Program-made: the position numbers and the translations under genes
Shown: piece by piece, positions 27,206 through 39,855 of the stretch
Layout: every line of letters begins with the position of its first letter
Numbering within the stretch: the stretch's first letter is position 1
Notes under the pieces: model-generated
Seen by the model: the letters and a program-made list of their open reading frames with translations, nothing else
The model's database searches: none
What the model was told of the DNA's origin: nothing
Assembly: GCF_039778605.1 (NCBI RefSeq)
Contig: NZ_CP156060.1
Coordinates: 620,001 to 684,000 of the forward strand
Length of the DNA stretch: 64,000 bases
Direction: 5' to 3'
DNA from: Flavobacterium sp. WV_118_3
Lineage (GTDB): Bacteria > Bacteroidota > Bacteroidia > Flavobacteriales > Flavobacteriaceae

Positions 27206-28564
27206 ATGAACCGAATATTACTTTTACTACTCGCCGGAATTTCATATACTGGATACGCACAAACGGTTGATTCTACGAGTGTTAAGCAACTTAAAGAACA
27301 GATTAAAAAGGAGCTTAGAGAAGAGCTTCGACAAGAAGTAAAGCAGGATTTTGCTAACGATAATAAGAATCTTTTTAACTGGAGCAAGTTTACGCTGAGC
27401 GGTTACGGAGTGGTGAATTATTACAACTACCGACGCTATGATACCGACTTGGGTATGAAGGATAAATTTGATGCGGAGCGTTTAAATCTGTATCTGGGGT
27501 ATAATTTTAACGATTGGATCAGTTTTAAATCGGAAATCGAATTCGAACACGGTGGAACCGGTTCTACTGTTGAGCTGGATACACAAGAAGAAGCCGGTGA
27601 ATACGAACAGGAAATCGAAGCGGGTGGCGAAGTGAAAATCGAGCAGGTTCACGTTAACCTGGCGATCCGTCCGTATTTTAATGTTCGTGTGGGACGTATG
27701 AAAATTCACTTTGGATTGGCACAGGATTTAGACCGTCCGATCTCCTATTTTACCACGCACCGTCAGGAAATGGAAAACGAAATTCTGCCATTAGGATGGT
27801 ATGAAAACGGAGTACAATTCCACGGTACGTTCTGGAAAAAAAGATTCAAATATGAAGTGTCGGTAACCAATGGTTTGGATGCGTCCGGATTTAGTTCCCG
27901 AGGATGGATTAAAGAAGGCTACCAAACCCGTTTTGAAATGTCTGTTGGCGAAAGCTGGGCTTTAACGGCACGTTTGGATTATAAATTCGGAACACATAAA
28001 AATACCTATTTCGGGGTTTCGGCCTATATTAATGATGCCGCTGCAAACCGTCCGAAAAACGATATGAAGGAATCGGCTTATGTGACCATTTTCGAAGGAC
28101 ACATTACTTACGATGAGGATTACTTACGTTTTAATTCGATCATCCTTTATGGAAACCTTGAAAATTCTAATATCGTATCGCGTAAAAACGCCAGTTTGTC
28201 CAATAACTTGGGTGTGAAAAGAACGCCGGTTGGTAAAAATGTAGTTGGATTTTCGGCCGAGGTTGGGTATGAAATTCTGCATTTCATCAATCCGCAGGCC
28301 AAACATAAAATATACCCGTTTTTACGATATGATTACTACGATACCATGCATGAGGTGGAAGGAAACGTAGTGCGCAAACCGCGTTGGGAGCGTAGTGCGA
28401 TGATGGGTGGATTTAACTGGTTTGTGCATCCGCAGATCGTGTTAAAAGCACATTATCAGAACCGAAGACTGGGATCGTATCAGTTTGATCCGGTAACATC
28501 TTTGAACACGGGGGAAAGACAACAAGAGAATACTTTTTCTGCCGGAATCGGATTCTCGTTTTAA
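27206..28564 (+). CDS. Porin (phosphate-selective porin O/P-like) with Glu-rich segment
   Basis: 452 residues: signal peptide (MNRILLLLLAGISYTGYAQ), a charged coiled-coil-like stretch at about 27-50 (LKEQIKKELREELRQEVKQ), then a beta-barrel ending in Phe (FSAGIGFSF). Residues 110-146 contain 12 Glu in 37 positions (ELDTQEEAGEYEQEIEAGGE), placed where an extracellular loop or periplasmic turn would be. It begins an operon with the imelysin and DUF1111 genes. Together with the divergent carboxylase-like gene it suggests selective metal passage, but that is inference. Confidence 0.8.
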   Translation: MNRILLLLLAGISYTGYAQTVDSTSVKQLKEQIKKELREELRQEVKQDFANDNKNLFNWSKFTLSGYGVVNYYNYRRYDTDLGMKDKFDAERLNLYLGYNFNDWISFKSEIEFEHGGTGSTVELDTQEEAGEYEQEIEAGGEVKIEQVHVNLAIRPYFNVRVGRMKIHFGLAQDLDRPISYFTTHRQEMENEILPLGWYENGVQFHGTFWKKRFKYEVSVTNGLDASGFSSRGWIKEGYQTRFEMSVGESWALTARLDYKFGTHKNTYFGVSAYINDAAANRPKNDMKESAYVTIFEGHITYDEDYLRFNSIILYGNLENSNIVSRKNASLSNNLGVKRTPVGKNVVGFSAEVGYEILHFINPQAKHKIYPFLRYDYYDTMHEVEGNVVRKPRWERSAMMGGFNWFVHPQIVLKAHYQNRRLGSYQFDPVTSLNTGERQQENTFSAGIGFSF

Positions 28565-28593
28565 TACAAAATACTAACTCAAATTTTTAATAG

Positions 28594-29688
28594 ATGAAAA
28601 GAAGAATTTTAAGTCTGGGATTTATCGCAATGGCCATTACATTGGTGAATTGTAGTAATAATGATGATACGAATTATGTAGATCCAAACGCATCACTTTA
28701 TACGGATGTAATCGGAAATGTAGCCTCAAATGTAGTAGTGGAAACCTATAAAACCTTAAATCAGAGAGCTGGAGAATTGAGAACGGCGATCAATACGTTG
28801 GCTACTACGCCTAACGAAGTGAATCTGGCGGCTGCCAAACAGGCGTGGATGAATACGCGTAAGCCTTGGGAACAGTCGGAAGGATTTTTATACGGACCGG
28901 TTGCGGATGACGCTTTAGGAAACGGAGGTTTGGATCCGGCAATGGATACCTGGCCGGTCGACGTAGAAGCGATGAACAACATTCTTTCCAGTGGTCAGCC
29001 AATCACGGCTAATGTAATCGCTGCGAACCCGGAAGCACGTGGATTCCACTTAATCGAGTTTTTATTATGGGGAGAAAACGGAACAAAAACAGCGGCACAA
29101 CTTACGGCTCGTGAGTTACAATACCTGAAAGCGGCTGCAGAAGATTTACAAAACAACACCCAAACATTAATCAACGGATGGAGTGCTTCTTCCGGAAATT
29201 ATGTTGGATTTTTCCTTACAGCCGGAAATTCCGGAAACGTAAAATATCCGTCTCAAAAAGCGGCATTGGAGGAGTTCGTTCACGGAATCATCACCATTGC
29301 GGATGAGGTGGCGAATACTAAAATTCAGGAGCCGTTAAACGGTCCGAATGGAGAAGGAGTTTCGCCTCAGGCAGAAGAATCTCGTTTTAGTAAAAATTCA
29401 CTTTTAGACTTCGCCGATAACATTCGTAGTGTTCAGAATGTTTATTTAGGAGATTACGGAAGTATTGATGGAAAAGGGTTGACAGATGTAGTAGCGGCTA
29501 GAAATCCCCAATTGGATACGGCGATCAAAGCAAAAATTGCAGAGTCAATTTCAGCCATCGAAGCGATCCCGGTATCGTTTACGGATGCCATCTATAACAA
29601 CCGACCGGCAGTTGAAAATGCGCAACAAAAAGTGAACGAATTGTTCAGTATGTTGCAAACACAATTGTTGCCGTTAATTAACAACTAA
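28594..29688 (+). CDS. Imelysin family lipoprotein
   Basis: 364 residues. A lipoprotein signal (LSLGFIAMAITLVNCSNN, Cys near 20) is followed by an all-helical imelysin domain. The family's GxHxxE motif is present in ARGFHLIEFLLWG. Imelysin proteins are periplasmic or surface lipoproteins linked to iron acquisition (EfeO/ICMP relatives). It lies 29 bp after the porin, with the di-haem DUF1111 gene downstream, the pairing usually seen for this family. Substrate metal or haem cannot be decided from sequence. Confidence 0.9.
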   Translation: MKRRILSLGFIAMAITLVNCSNNDDTNYVDPNASLYTDVIGNVASNVVVETYKTLNQRAGELRTAINTLATTPNEVNLAAAKQAWMNTRKPWEQSEGFLYGPVADDALGNGGLDPAMDTWPVDVEAMNNILSSGQPITANVIAANPEARGFHLIEFLLWGENGTKTAAQLTARELQYLKAAAEDLQNNTQTLINGWSASSGNYVGFFLTAGNSGNVKYPSQKAALEEFVHGIITIADEVANTKIQEPLNGPNGEGVSPQAEESRFSKNSLLDFADNIRSVQNVYLGDYGSIDGKGLTDVVAARNPQLDTAIKAKIAESISAIEAIPVSFTDAIYNNRPAVENAQQKVNELFSMLQTQLLPLINN

Positions 29689-29820
29689 GAATAGGAATTG
29701 CCATAGTAACTATAAATTTTGACCGTGATTTAGTTTCACAAGTTGTAATTAATTTGTGAACCTTCATTATGATGTCTTCCTAATCCCTCACCTAATCCAA
29801 TTTAAGTGAGGGATTTTCCA

Positions 29821-31218
29821 ATGAAAAATAACATGATAAAAAAATACATAGCATTAGGCTTGTTGGGGATAACACTGGTTTCCTGTAGTAATGATAATAA
29901 TCCGGACGAATATGAGAATATCCCGGATCTGAACGACCGGTTAATGGCCGGTGGTGAAACAACTGTTTTCCTGGCAACCAGTAATGCCTTTAGTATGCCG
30001 GCTCCCAATCTGGATCCGGAAAGTCTCGGAATCCATCTATCGGGTGACGTGCAGTTTGAGTCGATTTTTGTAACGGCTCCGGCGAATGTCAATTCCGGAT
30101 TGGGTCCCATTTTTAATAATTCATCGTGTATTGCCTGCCATCCAAGAGATGGACGATCGGCATTTCCTATGGTGATCAACAATCGAAGTGGCTTATTGGT
30201 TCGCGCCAGTATTCCGGGGATGGATGCGCATGGCGGACCGCTTGCTGCTCCGGGGTTTGGTTTGCAGATTCAGAACCAGGCCCTATTCGGATATACGCCG
30301 GAAGCGGCCTATCAGGTGACTTTTGAAGAAAGTACCGAAACCTTGGCCGATGGAACAATTGTACGACTTCGAAAACCGGTTATCACGTTAACTAATCCGT
30401 ATATGCCGTTTCCGGCAGGTATGATGACCTCACCGCGAATCGGAACACCTGTTTTTGGTTTAGGACTTTTGGAAGCGATTCCGGAAGCGAATATTCTGGC
30501 ATTACAGGATATCAATGATGCCAATGGTGACGGGATTTCCGGAAAGGCCAATTACGTCTGGGATCCGGCGTTACAGCAAACCGTATTGGGACGCTTTGGA
30601 TGGAAAGCCAATACCGGAACGATTTTGGTACAATGTGCGGCAGCTTATGTCGAGGATATGGGGATTACCAATTATGTGTTTCCAAATGAAACCGGATACA
30701 ACCAATCCAACGGACAAGATGGATTAAATGATGATCCGGAAATTACCAATGCCGTATTGGATCAGGTGGCTTTGTATTGTAGAACATTAGCCGTTCCGGC
30801 ACCACGAAATATAGGTAGCCGACAGGTACGGGAAGGTGCCGCGATTTTTGAGCGAATTGGTTGTACACAATGCCATACGCCAAAACAAACCACTGGATAT
30901 AGTCCGATTGCAGCCTTGTCGAATCAGGTGTTTTATCCGTATTCCGATTTACTTTTGCATGATATGGGCGATGGATTGGCCGATAACCGTCCGGATTTCC
31001 TGGCGAATGGAAAAGAATGGAAAACACGACCGTTATGGGGAATTGGTCTAACGGAATTGGTCAACGGACATACCCATTTTCTACACGATGGGCGCGCGCG
31101 AAACCTAACCGAAGCTATTCTATGGCATGGTGGCGAAGGACAAAATGCTAAAGATCGTTTTAAACAACTTTCTACAGGCGAACGAACCTCGTTATTGGCC
31201 TTTTTAAACTCCTTGTAA
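29821..31218 (+). CDS. Di-haem oxidoreductase lipoprotein (DUF1111, thiol-oxidoreductase-like)
   Basis: 465 residues from ATG 29821 (MKNNMIKKYIALGLLGITLVSC, lipidated Cys22). An ATG at 29833 is an alternative. Two c-type haem sites are visible: CIACH in NSSCIACHPRDG and CTQCH in IGCTQCHTPKQT. The architecture matches the MauG/cytochrome-peroxidase-related DUF1111 family, commonly paired with imelysin lipoproteins. It may oxidise or reduce the metal handled by imelysin. It follows that gene by 132 bp, so it may have its own promoter as well. A multi-hairpin repeat and terminator follow. Confidence 0.88.
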   Translation: MKNNMIKKYIALGLLGITLVSCSNDNNPDEYENIPDLNDRLMAGGETTVFLATSNAFSMPAPNLDPESLGIHLSGDVQFESIFVTAPANVNSGLGPIFNNSSCIACHPRDGRSAFPMVINNRSGLLVRASIPGMDAHGGPLAAPGFGLQIQNQALFGYTPEAAYQVTFEESTETLADGTIVRLRKPVITLTNPYMPFPAGMMTSPRIGTPVFGLGLLEAIPEANILALQDINDANGDGISGKANYVWDPALQQTVLGRFGWKANTGTILVQCAAAYVEDMGITNYVFPNETGYNQSNGQDGLNDDPEITNAVLDQVALYCRTLAVPAPRNIGSRQVREGAAIFERIGCTQCHTPKQTTGYSPIAALSNQVFYPYSDLLLHDMGDGLADNRPDFLANGKEWKTRPLWGIGLTELVNGHTHFLHDGRARNLTEAILWHGGEGQNAKDRFKQLSTGERTSLLAFLNSL

Positions 31219-31222
31219 GCTC

Positions 31223-31280
31223 ACACCTGACAGGTTTCCAAAACCTGTCAGGTGTTTCTATTAAACCTGTTTGTCAGGTG
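31223..31280. repeat. CCTGACAGGTTT inverted-repeat element, copy 1
   Basis: A perfect 15-bp inverted repeat (ACACCTGACAGGTTT, 3-base loop, then its complement, 31223-31255) followed by a decayed third arm (AAACCTGTTTGTCAGGTGT, 31263-31281). The same core recurs at 42301-42353. It could form a strong RNA hairpin and may act as a terminator. Confidence 0.8.
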
Positions 31281-31294
31281 TTTTTATTTGGACA

Positions 31295-31334
31295 TAAAAA
31301 AAGCCGGTGTGAGAAGCACCGGCATTTCTTTTTT
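31295..31334 (+). terminator. Rho-independent terminator after the di-haem gene
   Basis: GCCGGTG/CACCGGC stem with a 7-base loop, preceded by seven A and followed by a T-rich stretch. The remaining interval to 31516 shows no supported gene. Confidence 0.75.
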
Positions 31335-31516
31335 AACTAACCCTAACCAAATGAGAAATCATTTATTACTCTGCAAATGTCCGACATTTTTTTTAGCACT
31401 TGTGTTAACGGAATGTTATTTGTATGTTATTGATAATTAAAAAAATAGATTCTTAAGAATACTTTAAGATTTTTCTTCCTCAAAGGCATCTTATTCCATT
31501 TTTTACAATTTTCGGA

Positions 31517-32251
31517 CTATTTTTTATCTTGTGCAGCAAACACTTTTTTCAATAAATCGGAGCTTCTCGAATTTAGATTTCCGCGGATCTCTTTTTCCTC
31601 TACCGAAATCATTTTAAACACTCCTTTCATTGCTTCGTTGGTTACATAATCGGTTAAATCCGGATTCACTTTTTTAACCAATGGCAATGTGTTGTATTTA
31701 TTGATGATTCCTGTCCAAACTTTATCGGCACCTACATTTTCAAACGAGGTTTTAATAACCGGATTAAATTTAGCGTATAATGCTGTTGATGTGGAACCCT
31801 GTAAATAGGTCGTTGCAGCCGTATCGTTACCCATTAAAATATTTTTGGCATCGGTAAACGTCATCCCTTTAACCGCGTTCACAAAAATAGGAGTCGCTTC
31901 TTTCACCGCATCTTCGGCCGCGCGGTTCATTACCTTAATACCTTCGTCTGCAAGGCTTCCCAATCCCATACTACGTAAGGTTTTGTCTACTTTTTGCAAT
32001 TCTTCCGGCATTAGGATTTTTACCATTTCATTTTTGTAAAAACCGTCTTCTTGTGTTAGTTTGGTTACTTGCTTTTCAATCCCTTTGTTTAGCGCCTCTT
32101 TTAAACCGGATGCGATATCAGTCTGACTCAATATTCCGGTACTTTGTGTTTTGCTGTTACCTTTTATTTTATCCGTTAGTTGTTTTAAAATCTGCGCATC
32201 CGCAGTATTGGATAAAGGTAAAAGTGCAAGGAGTAAAATTATTCTTTTCAT
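31517..32251 (-). CDS. DUF4197 exported protein
   Basis: 244 residues with a signal peptide (MKRIILLLALLPLSNTADAQ). The remainder is mostly helical, with LSQTDIASGLKEALNKGIEKQV and KVDKTLRSMGLGSLADEGIKVMNRAAEDA, matching DUF4197, an uncharacterised periplasmic family. It has no lipobox and no catalytic motif that I can identify. It is monocistronic and flanked by repeats downstream and a gene-poor interval upstream. Confidence 0.85.
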   Translation of the reverse strand: MKRIILLLALLPLSNTADAQILKQLTDKIKGNSKTQSTGILSQTDIASGLKEALNKGIEKQVTKLTQEDGFYKNEMVKILMPEELQKVDKTLRSMGLGSLADEGIKVMNRAAEDAVKEATPIFVNAVKGMTFTDAKNILMGNDTAATTYLQGSTSTALYAKFNPVIKTSFENVGADKVWTGIINKYNTLPLVKKVNPDLTDYVTNEAMKGVFKMISVEEKEIRGNLNSRSSDLLKKVFAAQDKK

Positions 32252-32316
32252 AGTATTTGTTATTGATGTTCAAAGGTAATCAAAGTTTGTACCAAAAAAT
32301 GATATGACTTTTAGTT

Positions 32317-32486
32317 ATGGAAAAATATGAACCATCAATTTGACGTTTGATTTTCGCGTGGACGGACACATTCGGGAATTTTATCCACACGAAGAAACGG
32401 GATCCGCAAACCAATTTAAAATCACCGGCCATAGCATTCAGGGAATGACCGAAGCGAAAGCACAAAACGACCATATCCTCCGGTAA
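32317..32486 (+). pseudogene. Possible remnant of a small gene
   Basis: Within the gene-free interval 32252-32673, an ATG at 32317 opens MEKYEPSI and stops. One base removed there would join it to LTFDFRVDGHIREFYPHEE..., which runs to a TAA at 32484-32486 and has protein-like composition. No family recognised. The rest of the interval contains only the icmF upstream region. Confidence 0.3.
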
Positions 32487-32673
32487 AACGATAGTTTGTT
32501 GCAGTTGCTTGTAGTCGTTTTATATAATCAGATCCTTTGGATTTGTCGGAAAGCCGCTTTTTCGTGTTATAAAAATAGGCTTAAAGCGTGTTGAAGGGCA
32601 ATCTATTAACAATCGAACACTTTTTTAATCTTGCAGAATTCACTACATTGCGACCTCAAAATTCAGAATAACA

Positions 32674-36102
<3,429 letters not shown>

Positions 36103-36124
36103 TAACACAGGATCATTATATAAT

Positions 36125-36154
36125 AAAAAAGAGCACCCATTACGGGTGCTCTTT
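36125..36154. terminator. Bidirectional rho-independent terminator
   Basis: AAGAGCACCC/GGGTGCTCTT stem with a 5-base loop and A/T tails between icmF and the convergent endonuclease gene. Confidence 0.9.
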
Positions 36155-36176
36155 CAGTTATAACTAACCTCGATTA

Positions 36177-37253
36177 TTAATTAATAATTATCTTCTTGGT
36201 GGTGGATTGGTTTTCGGAAGAAAGGCGTAACAGGTAAAAACCTTGTGGCAGTTCGTTTAACGTATAAACTTCCTGATTGTGTGCCGGTTTTTTGATTTGC
36301 TGTACGATTTGACCACTAATGTTGATCAACTGAATTTCGTCCAGTTCTTTTTCCGAATAAATGTTGATGGTGTGATTGGTTGACGGGTTTGGATATACCG
36401 ATACATTGGCAATTGCTTCAAAACTATCCGTAGCCAGTGTTGGTCCCCAGATAATTTGTACGTATTCCGGATGATCAATGTATGGGTTGCGGTTGTTCTG
36501 ACGGGCATAAATAGCATTGTTACGATCTGTTTCACGCTGACTTACCGGATCTTGTGTATGCCAGGTATATAAAATTCTAAGAAATGTAGTAGTAAATACC
36601 TGATTGCTGGTACCGTTAAACATAGCATAGGTGTAGCCGGATACTGTATTTTCGTAGCGTGTTGCGAAATAAAAATACATACGGGCAATATCCCCTTTGA
36701 ATTCATCGATTGGTTCGAACACGGTTCCGGTATATCCCGCAGCATAGCCACTATTGGAAGCCGATCCCAGTTTGGATCCGTTGGTGGAGGTCCACGTGGC
36801 GGTTCCTACAACACCGTGTGGCCAGTTGTCTCTTCTGTTGTTTACATATCCGTCGGTTGGTGGAATATGGTGTGCATCAGAATACATCGGTGTCTGTGAT
36901 CCGAAAACCGATTGCGGAACGGTATGTTCCCGGTTGTAGCAGGCGCCTTCTGCAGTATAATTTCCACATTGGTCGGTTTGGTATGTATAGCTATAGGCAT
37001 CCGGGCCGGCTGGTTTTTCGGAATAAATGTCTAAAATAGTGTTGTCGTTTTCGTAGTAATGATCACGGTCCGATGTACCGTAAGTTGTCCAAAGACCATT
37101 ATAAGTTCTGTCTGTGTGTCCCTTAATAATGTTATAAAGCTGGGTTTTTAAGGTATACCCGGTACCGGTGGCCGTATTGTAATACCCGGCCGGGATCTGA
37201 CTAAATCCCAAAAATACCGACAATAATAGTGCGGTAGTGTAGAGTTTTTTCAT
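36177..37253 (-). CDS. Secreted endonuclease I with T9SS sorting domain (paralogue 1)
   Basis: 358 residues: signal peptide (MKKLYTTALLLSVFLGFSQ), endonuclease I/EndA-like domain, then a type A T9SS domain from about residue 285 (VYPNPSTNHTINIYSEKELDEIQLINISGQIV ... LPQGFYLLRLSSE). The nuclease core has CYNREHTVPQSVFG, with the catalytic His, SDAHHIPPTDGYVNNRRDNWP and FKGDIARMYFYFATRY, the pattern of this Mg2+-dependent nuclease family. It likely degrades extracellular DNA for nutrition or biofilm remodelling. A second paralogue lies immediately upstream on the same strand with a nearly identical sorting domain. Confidence 0.92.
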   Translation of the reverse strand: MKKLYTTALLLSVFLGFSQIPAGYYNTATGTGYTLKTQLYNIIKGHTDRTYNGLWTTYGTSDRDHYYENDNTILDIYSEKPAGPDAYSYTYQTDQCGNYTAEGACYNREHTVPQSVFGSQTPMYSDAHHIPPTDGYVNNRRDNWPHGVVGTATWTSTNGSKLGSASNSGYAAGYTGTVFEPIDEFKGDIARMYFYFATRYENTVSGYTYAMFNGTSNQVFTTTFLRILYTWHTQDPVSQRETDRNNAIYARQNNRNPYIDHPEYVQIIWGPTLATDSFEAIANVSVYPNPSTNHTINIYSEKELDEIQLINISGQIVQQIKKPAHNQEVYTLNELPQGFYLLRLSSENQSTTKKIIIN

Positions 37254-37419
37254 AAAAGAAATAATATTTAGGATTCAAATGTAGAATGTTTGTCGTTACA
37301 AAAAAAGAATTTTAACTATTTAGAAACGAGTGAATTACAAAAAAGTTTCTGTAAGGTTTATTTTGTAGGAAAATATGTGATCAACTTTTAACATTTTGTG
37401 ATGCCTGTAAAAAAGGAAT

Positions 37420-37450
37420 AAAAAAAAGCCTGCAGGAAAGCAGGCTCTTA
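37420..37450 (-). terminator. Rho-independent terminator between endonuclease paralogues
   Basis: AGCCTGC/GCAGGCT stem around a 6-base loop with an A/T-rich flank. It terminates the upstream paralogue, so the two nucleases are separately transcribed. Confidence 0.75.
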
Positions 37451-37469
37451 GATGGGGATACAACGGTAT

Positions 37470-38564
37470 TTAGTTGATGATCACTTTTTTGGTTGTACTC
37501 ATATTTTCAGACGACATACGGATCAGGTAAAAACCGTGTGGTAAATTTTCTAAAGTATATACTTCCTGATGGTGTACCGGTTTTTTGATTTGCTGTATCA
37601 TTTGTCCGTTGATGTTGATCAATTCAATCTCATCCAATTCTTTTTCCGAATAAATATTGATTTTCTGATCGTTGGATGGGTTTGGATATACCATAACATT
37701 GGCCAATAGATCAAAACTATCCGTAGCTAACATCCCTGGCCAACGATTTTCGGCTACCGGTCCACCCCAGATTACTGTTGCGAGATATGGGTTGTCGATA
37801 AACGGGTTACGGTTTCCTTGTCCGAATGAATTACTCGCATTTCCTAAATAGGTATTTCTACGGTCTTCATATTCCGAAACCGGATCTTCCGCATTCCATT
37901 GTAATAATAAGGTCATCATATTGCTATCAGACGAAACCGTCGATCCGGTAGCTACATTTTTAGGTAAACAACGGGTTGGATAACGTAAATACATATACAT
38001 GATCATACGGGCTACATCACCTTTCCATTCGTCTCCGGGATACCATCCGCCAGCAACAGATCCTGAATTACCAGAACCCGCGGCAAATTTTAAACTACCA
38101 CGTGCACCGTTACGTTGTACGTCGGAAGCACGTAAATGGTGTGCATCAGCACCAGGTCCCGAAGTTCCTAAATCCGGAGTTCCCAATGATTTTGCAAACG
38201 TATGTTCACGATTCCATTGACAGGTTGTGCCACCGCCATTACTGTTTTTGCTTCGTCTTCTATGATCGTTGTCATCCGATTGAGAAGATGGACACATGTT
38301 GTTACTAAAACCGTATAGTAATAATACGTTGGCATTCGAGGCATCATTTGGATCCAGATCAATAATTTTGTCTACATCCCAGATGTCGTCATAGCTCAAT
38401 GTTTTGGTGTGTGTGTTCGTGATTTTTGTCGACAATGCACTTTTTAAGTTGCTGCCGGTCACGGTCCAGTTAAATCCGTTATAATACGGAGAAGCCGGAG
38501 CACCTGCTTGTGCGAAGCCCAATAGAGGAGAAAGGGCTAATGCGAGTGCGTAAAATTTTTTCAT
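37470..38564 (-). CDS. Secreted endonuclease I with T9SS sorting domain (paralogue 2)
   Basis: 364 residues: signal peptide (MKKFYALALALSPLLGFAQ), endonuclease I domain with CQWNREHTFAKSLG (catalytic His), GADAHHLRASDVQRNGARG and WKGDVARMIMYMYLRYP, and a C-terminal T9SS type A domain (VYPNPSNDQKINIYSEKELDEIELININGQMI). The sorting domain is much more similar to that of the neighbouring paralogue than the catalytic domains are to each other. This implies tandem duplication with divergence, or gene conversion of the 3' end. A role in extracellular DNA degradation is likely. Confidence 0.92.
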   Translation of the reverse strand: MKKFYALALALSPLLGFAQAGAPASPYYNGFNWTVTGSNLKSALSTKITNTHTKTLSYDDIWDVDKIIDLDPNDASNANVLLLYGFSNNMCPSSQSDDNDHRRRSKNSNGGGTTCQWNREHTFAKSLGTPDLGTSGPGADAHHLRASDVQRNGARGSLKFAAGSGNSGSVAGGWYPGDEWKGDVARMIMYMYLRYPTRCLPKNVATGSTVSSDSNMMTLLLQWNAEDPVSEYEDRRNTYLGNASNSFGQGNRNPFIDNPYLATVIWGGPVAENRWPGMLATDSFDLLANVMVYPNPSNDQKINIYSEKELDEIELININGQMIQQIKKPVHHQEVYTLENLPHGFYLIRMSSENMSTTKKVIIN

Positions 38565-38591
38565 GTTAAGTCAGTTTATACAATTTGTTTA

Positions 38592-39806
38592 TCAGGGTTT
38601 TCGGTTGAAAAGTGCCATATAAAATCCGTCAAATCCGGATTCCGACGCCAAAACCTTAATGTCTTTTACAAATTCAAATTGCTTTCCGGATTCAGTTTGC
38701 AGAAATTTCTGAACCTGTTCCTGATTTTCGGAAGGCAATACGGAACAGGTGGCATACACCATTTTTCCGCCTGGTTTTACAATTTTAGAGTAGTTTTCCA
38801 ATACTTCCGCCTGTACTTTACGGATGTTGTCGATAAACTCCGGTTGTAGTTTCCATTTACTGTCCGGGTTACGTTTTAAAACCCCCAAACCGCTACACGG
38901 TGCGTCGATTAATACACGGTCGGCTTTTTCATGTAATTTTTTGATCACCTTCGTACTGTCGATGATACGGTATTCAATATTAAAAGCCCCGTTTCTTTTC
39001 GCGCGGATTTTTAGTTGTTTTAATTTACTTTCATACAAATCCATTGCGATTAACTGACCTTTGTTTTCCATTAAGGAAGCCATATGCAATGTTTTTCCAC
39101 CGGCTCCGGCACAGGTATCAACTACGCGCATTCCTGGTTTAACATCCAGAAAACGGGCAACCATTTGCGATGAGGCATCTTGTACTTCAAACATACCTTC
39201 TTTAAAGGCATCTGTAAGGAATACATTGGCACGTTCTTTTAAAATCAAGGCATCCGGATAGTCTGAATGGAATTCCGTCTCAATGTTTAAGTCCATTAAG
39301 ACAGCACGAAGCTTTTCTTTGGTCGTTTTTAGTGTATTAACACGTAATATAACTTTTGCCTGTTCGTTTTGTGCTGCAATTTCTGTAGACCATAACGCTT
39401 CGCCCAATTCCTGTACACCAATTTCGTCCATCCAGTCCGGAATGGATTCTCTATATTTTCTGATTTTTGACAATTCGTCAAAGCGGCCTTTTATTTTTCG
39501 CACCGGAGTACTTTCAAAATACTTCCAGTCCGGTAAGGTATACCCGCGTAAAACCGCCCAAACGGCAAAAATACGCCATACATTGTCACGGTCATACGGT
39601 TCTTTAACTTCAGCTATTTCAGTGTATAAACGTTTCCAACGTACAATTTCATAAATGGTTTCTGCAACGAACTTTCGGTCGTGGCTTCCCCATCGTTTGT
39701 CTTTTTTTAAGGCGCGTGCCACTACTTTGTCGGCATATTCTCCTTCATTGAAAATAGCCATTATCGAATCAATAACGGTAAAAACCAGGTTTCTGTGTAA
39801 TCTCAT
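38592..39806 (-). CDS. RsmB/NOP2-type RNA m5C methyltransferase
   Basis: 404 residues. An N-terminal helical RNA-binding part (FNEGEYADKVVARALKKDKRWG) resembles the NusB-like/RsmB N-domain. The SAM-dependent domain has VVDTCAGAGGKTLHMASLM (SAM loop), the catalytic-cysteine motif DAPCSGLGVLKRNPD, and the second cysteine block YATCSVLPSENQEQV. The enzyme makes 5-methylcytosine in rRNA or tRNA. It lies 27 bp upstream of endonuclease paralogue 2 but is functionally unrelated. RsmB proper versus a related NSUN enzyme is not resolvable by eye. Confidence 0.88.
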   Translation of the reverse strand: MRLHRNLVFTVIDSIMAIFNEGEYADKVVARALKKDKRWGSHDRKFVAETIYEIVRWKRLYTEIAEVKEPYDRDNVWRIFAVWAVLRGYTLPDWKYFESTPVRKIKGRFDELSKIRKYRESIPDWMDEIGVQELGEALWSTEIAAQNEQAKVILRVNTLKTTKEKLRAVLMDLNIETEFHSDYPDALILKERANVFLTDAFKEGMFEVQDASSQMVARFLDVKPGMRVVDTCAGAGGKTLHMASLMENKGQLIAMDLYESKLKQLKIRAKRNGAFNIEYRIIDSTKVIKKLHEKADRVLIDAPCSGLGVLKRNPDSKWKLQPEFIDNIRKVQAEVLENYSKIVKPGGKMVYATCSVLPSENQEQVQKFLQTESGKQFEFVKDIKVLASESGFDGFYMALFNRKP

Positions 39807-39855
39807 TTGTGTAAAAATCAGCTTGCAAAGATAGTTAATTTATTTACTTACAAGC

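Noticed and set aside
31252..31440. Small plus-strand frame after the di-haem gene
   Set aside because: It runs through the hairpin repeat and the terminator, so it is unlikely to be translated.
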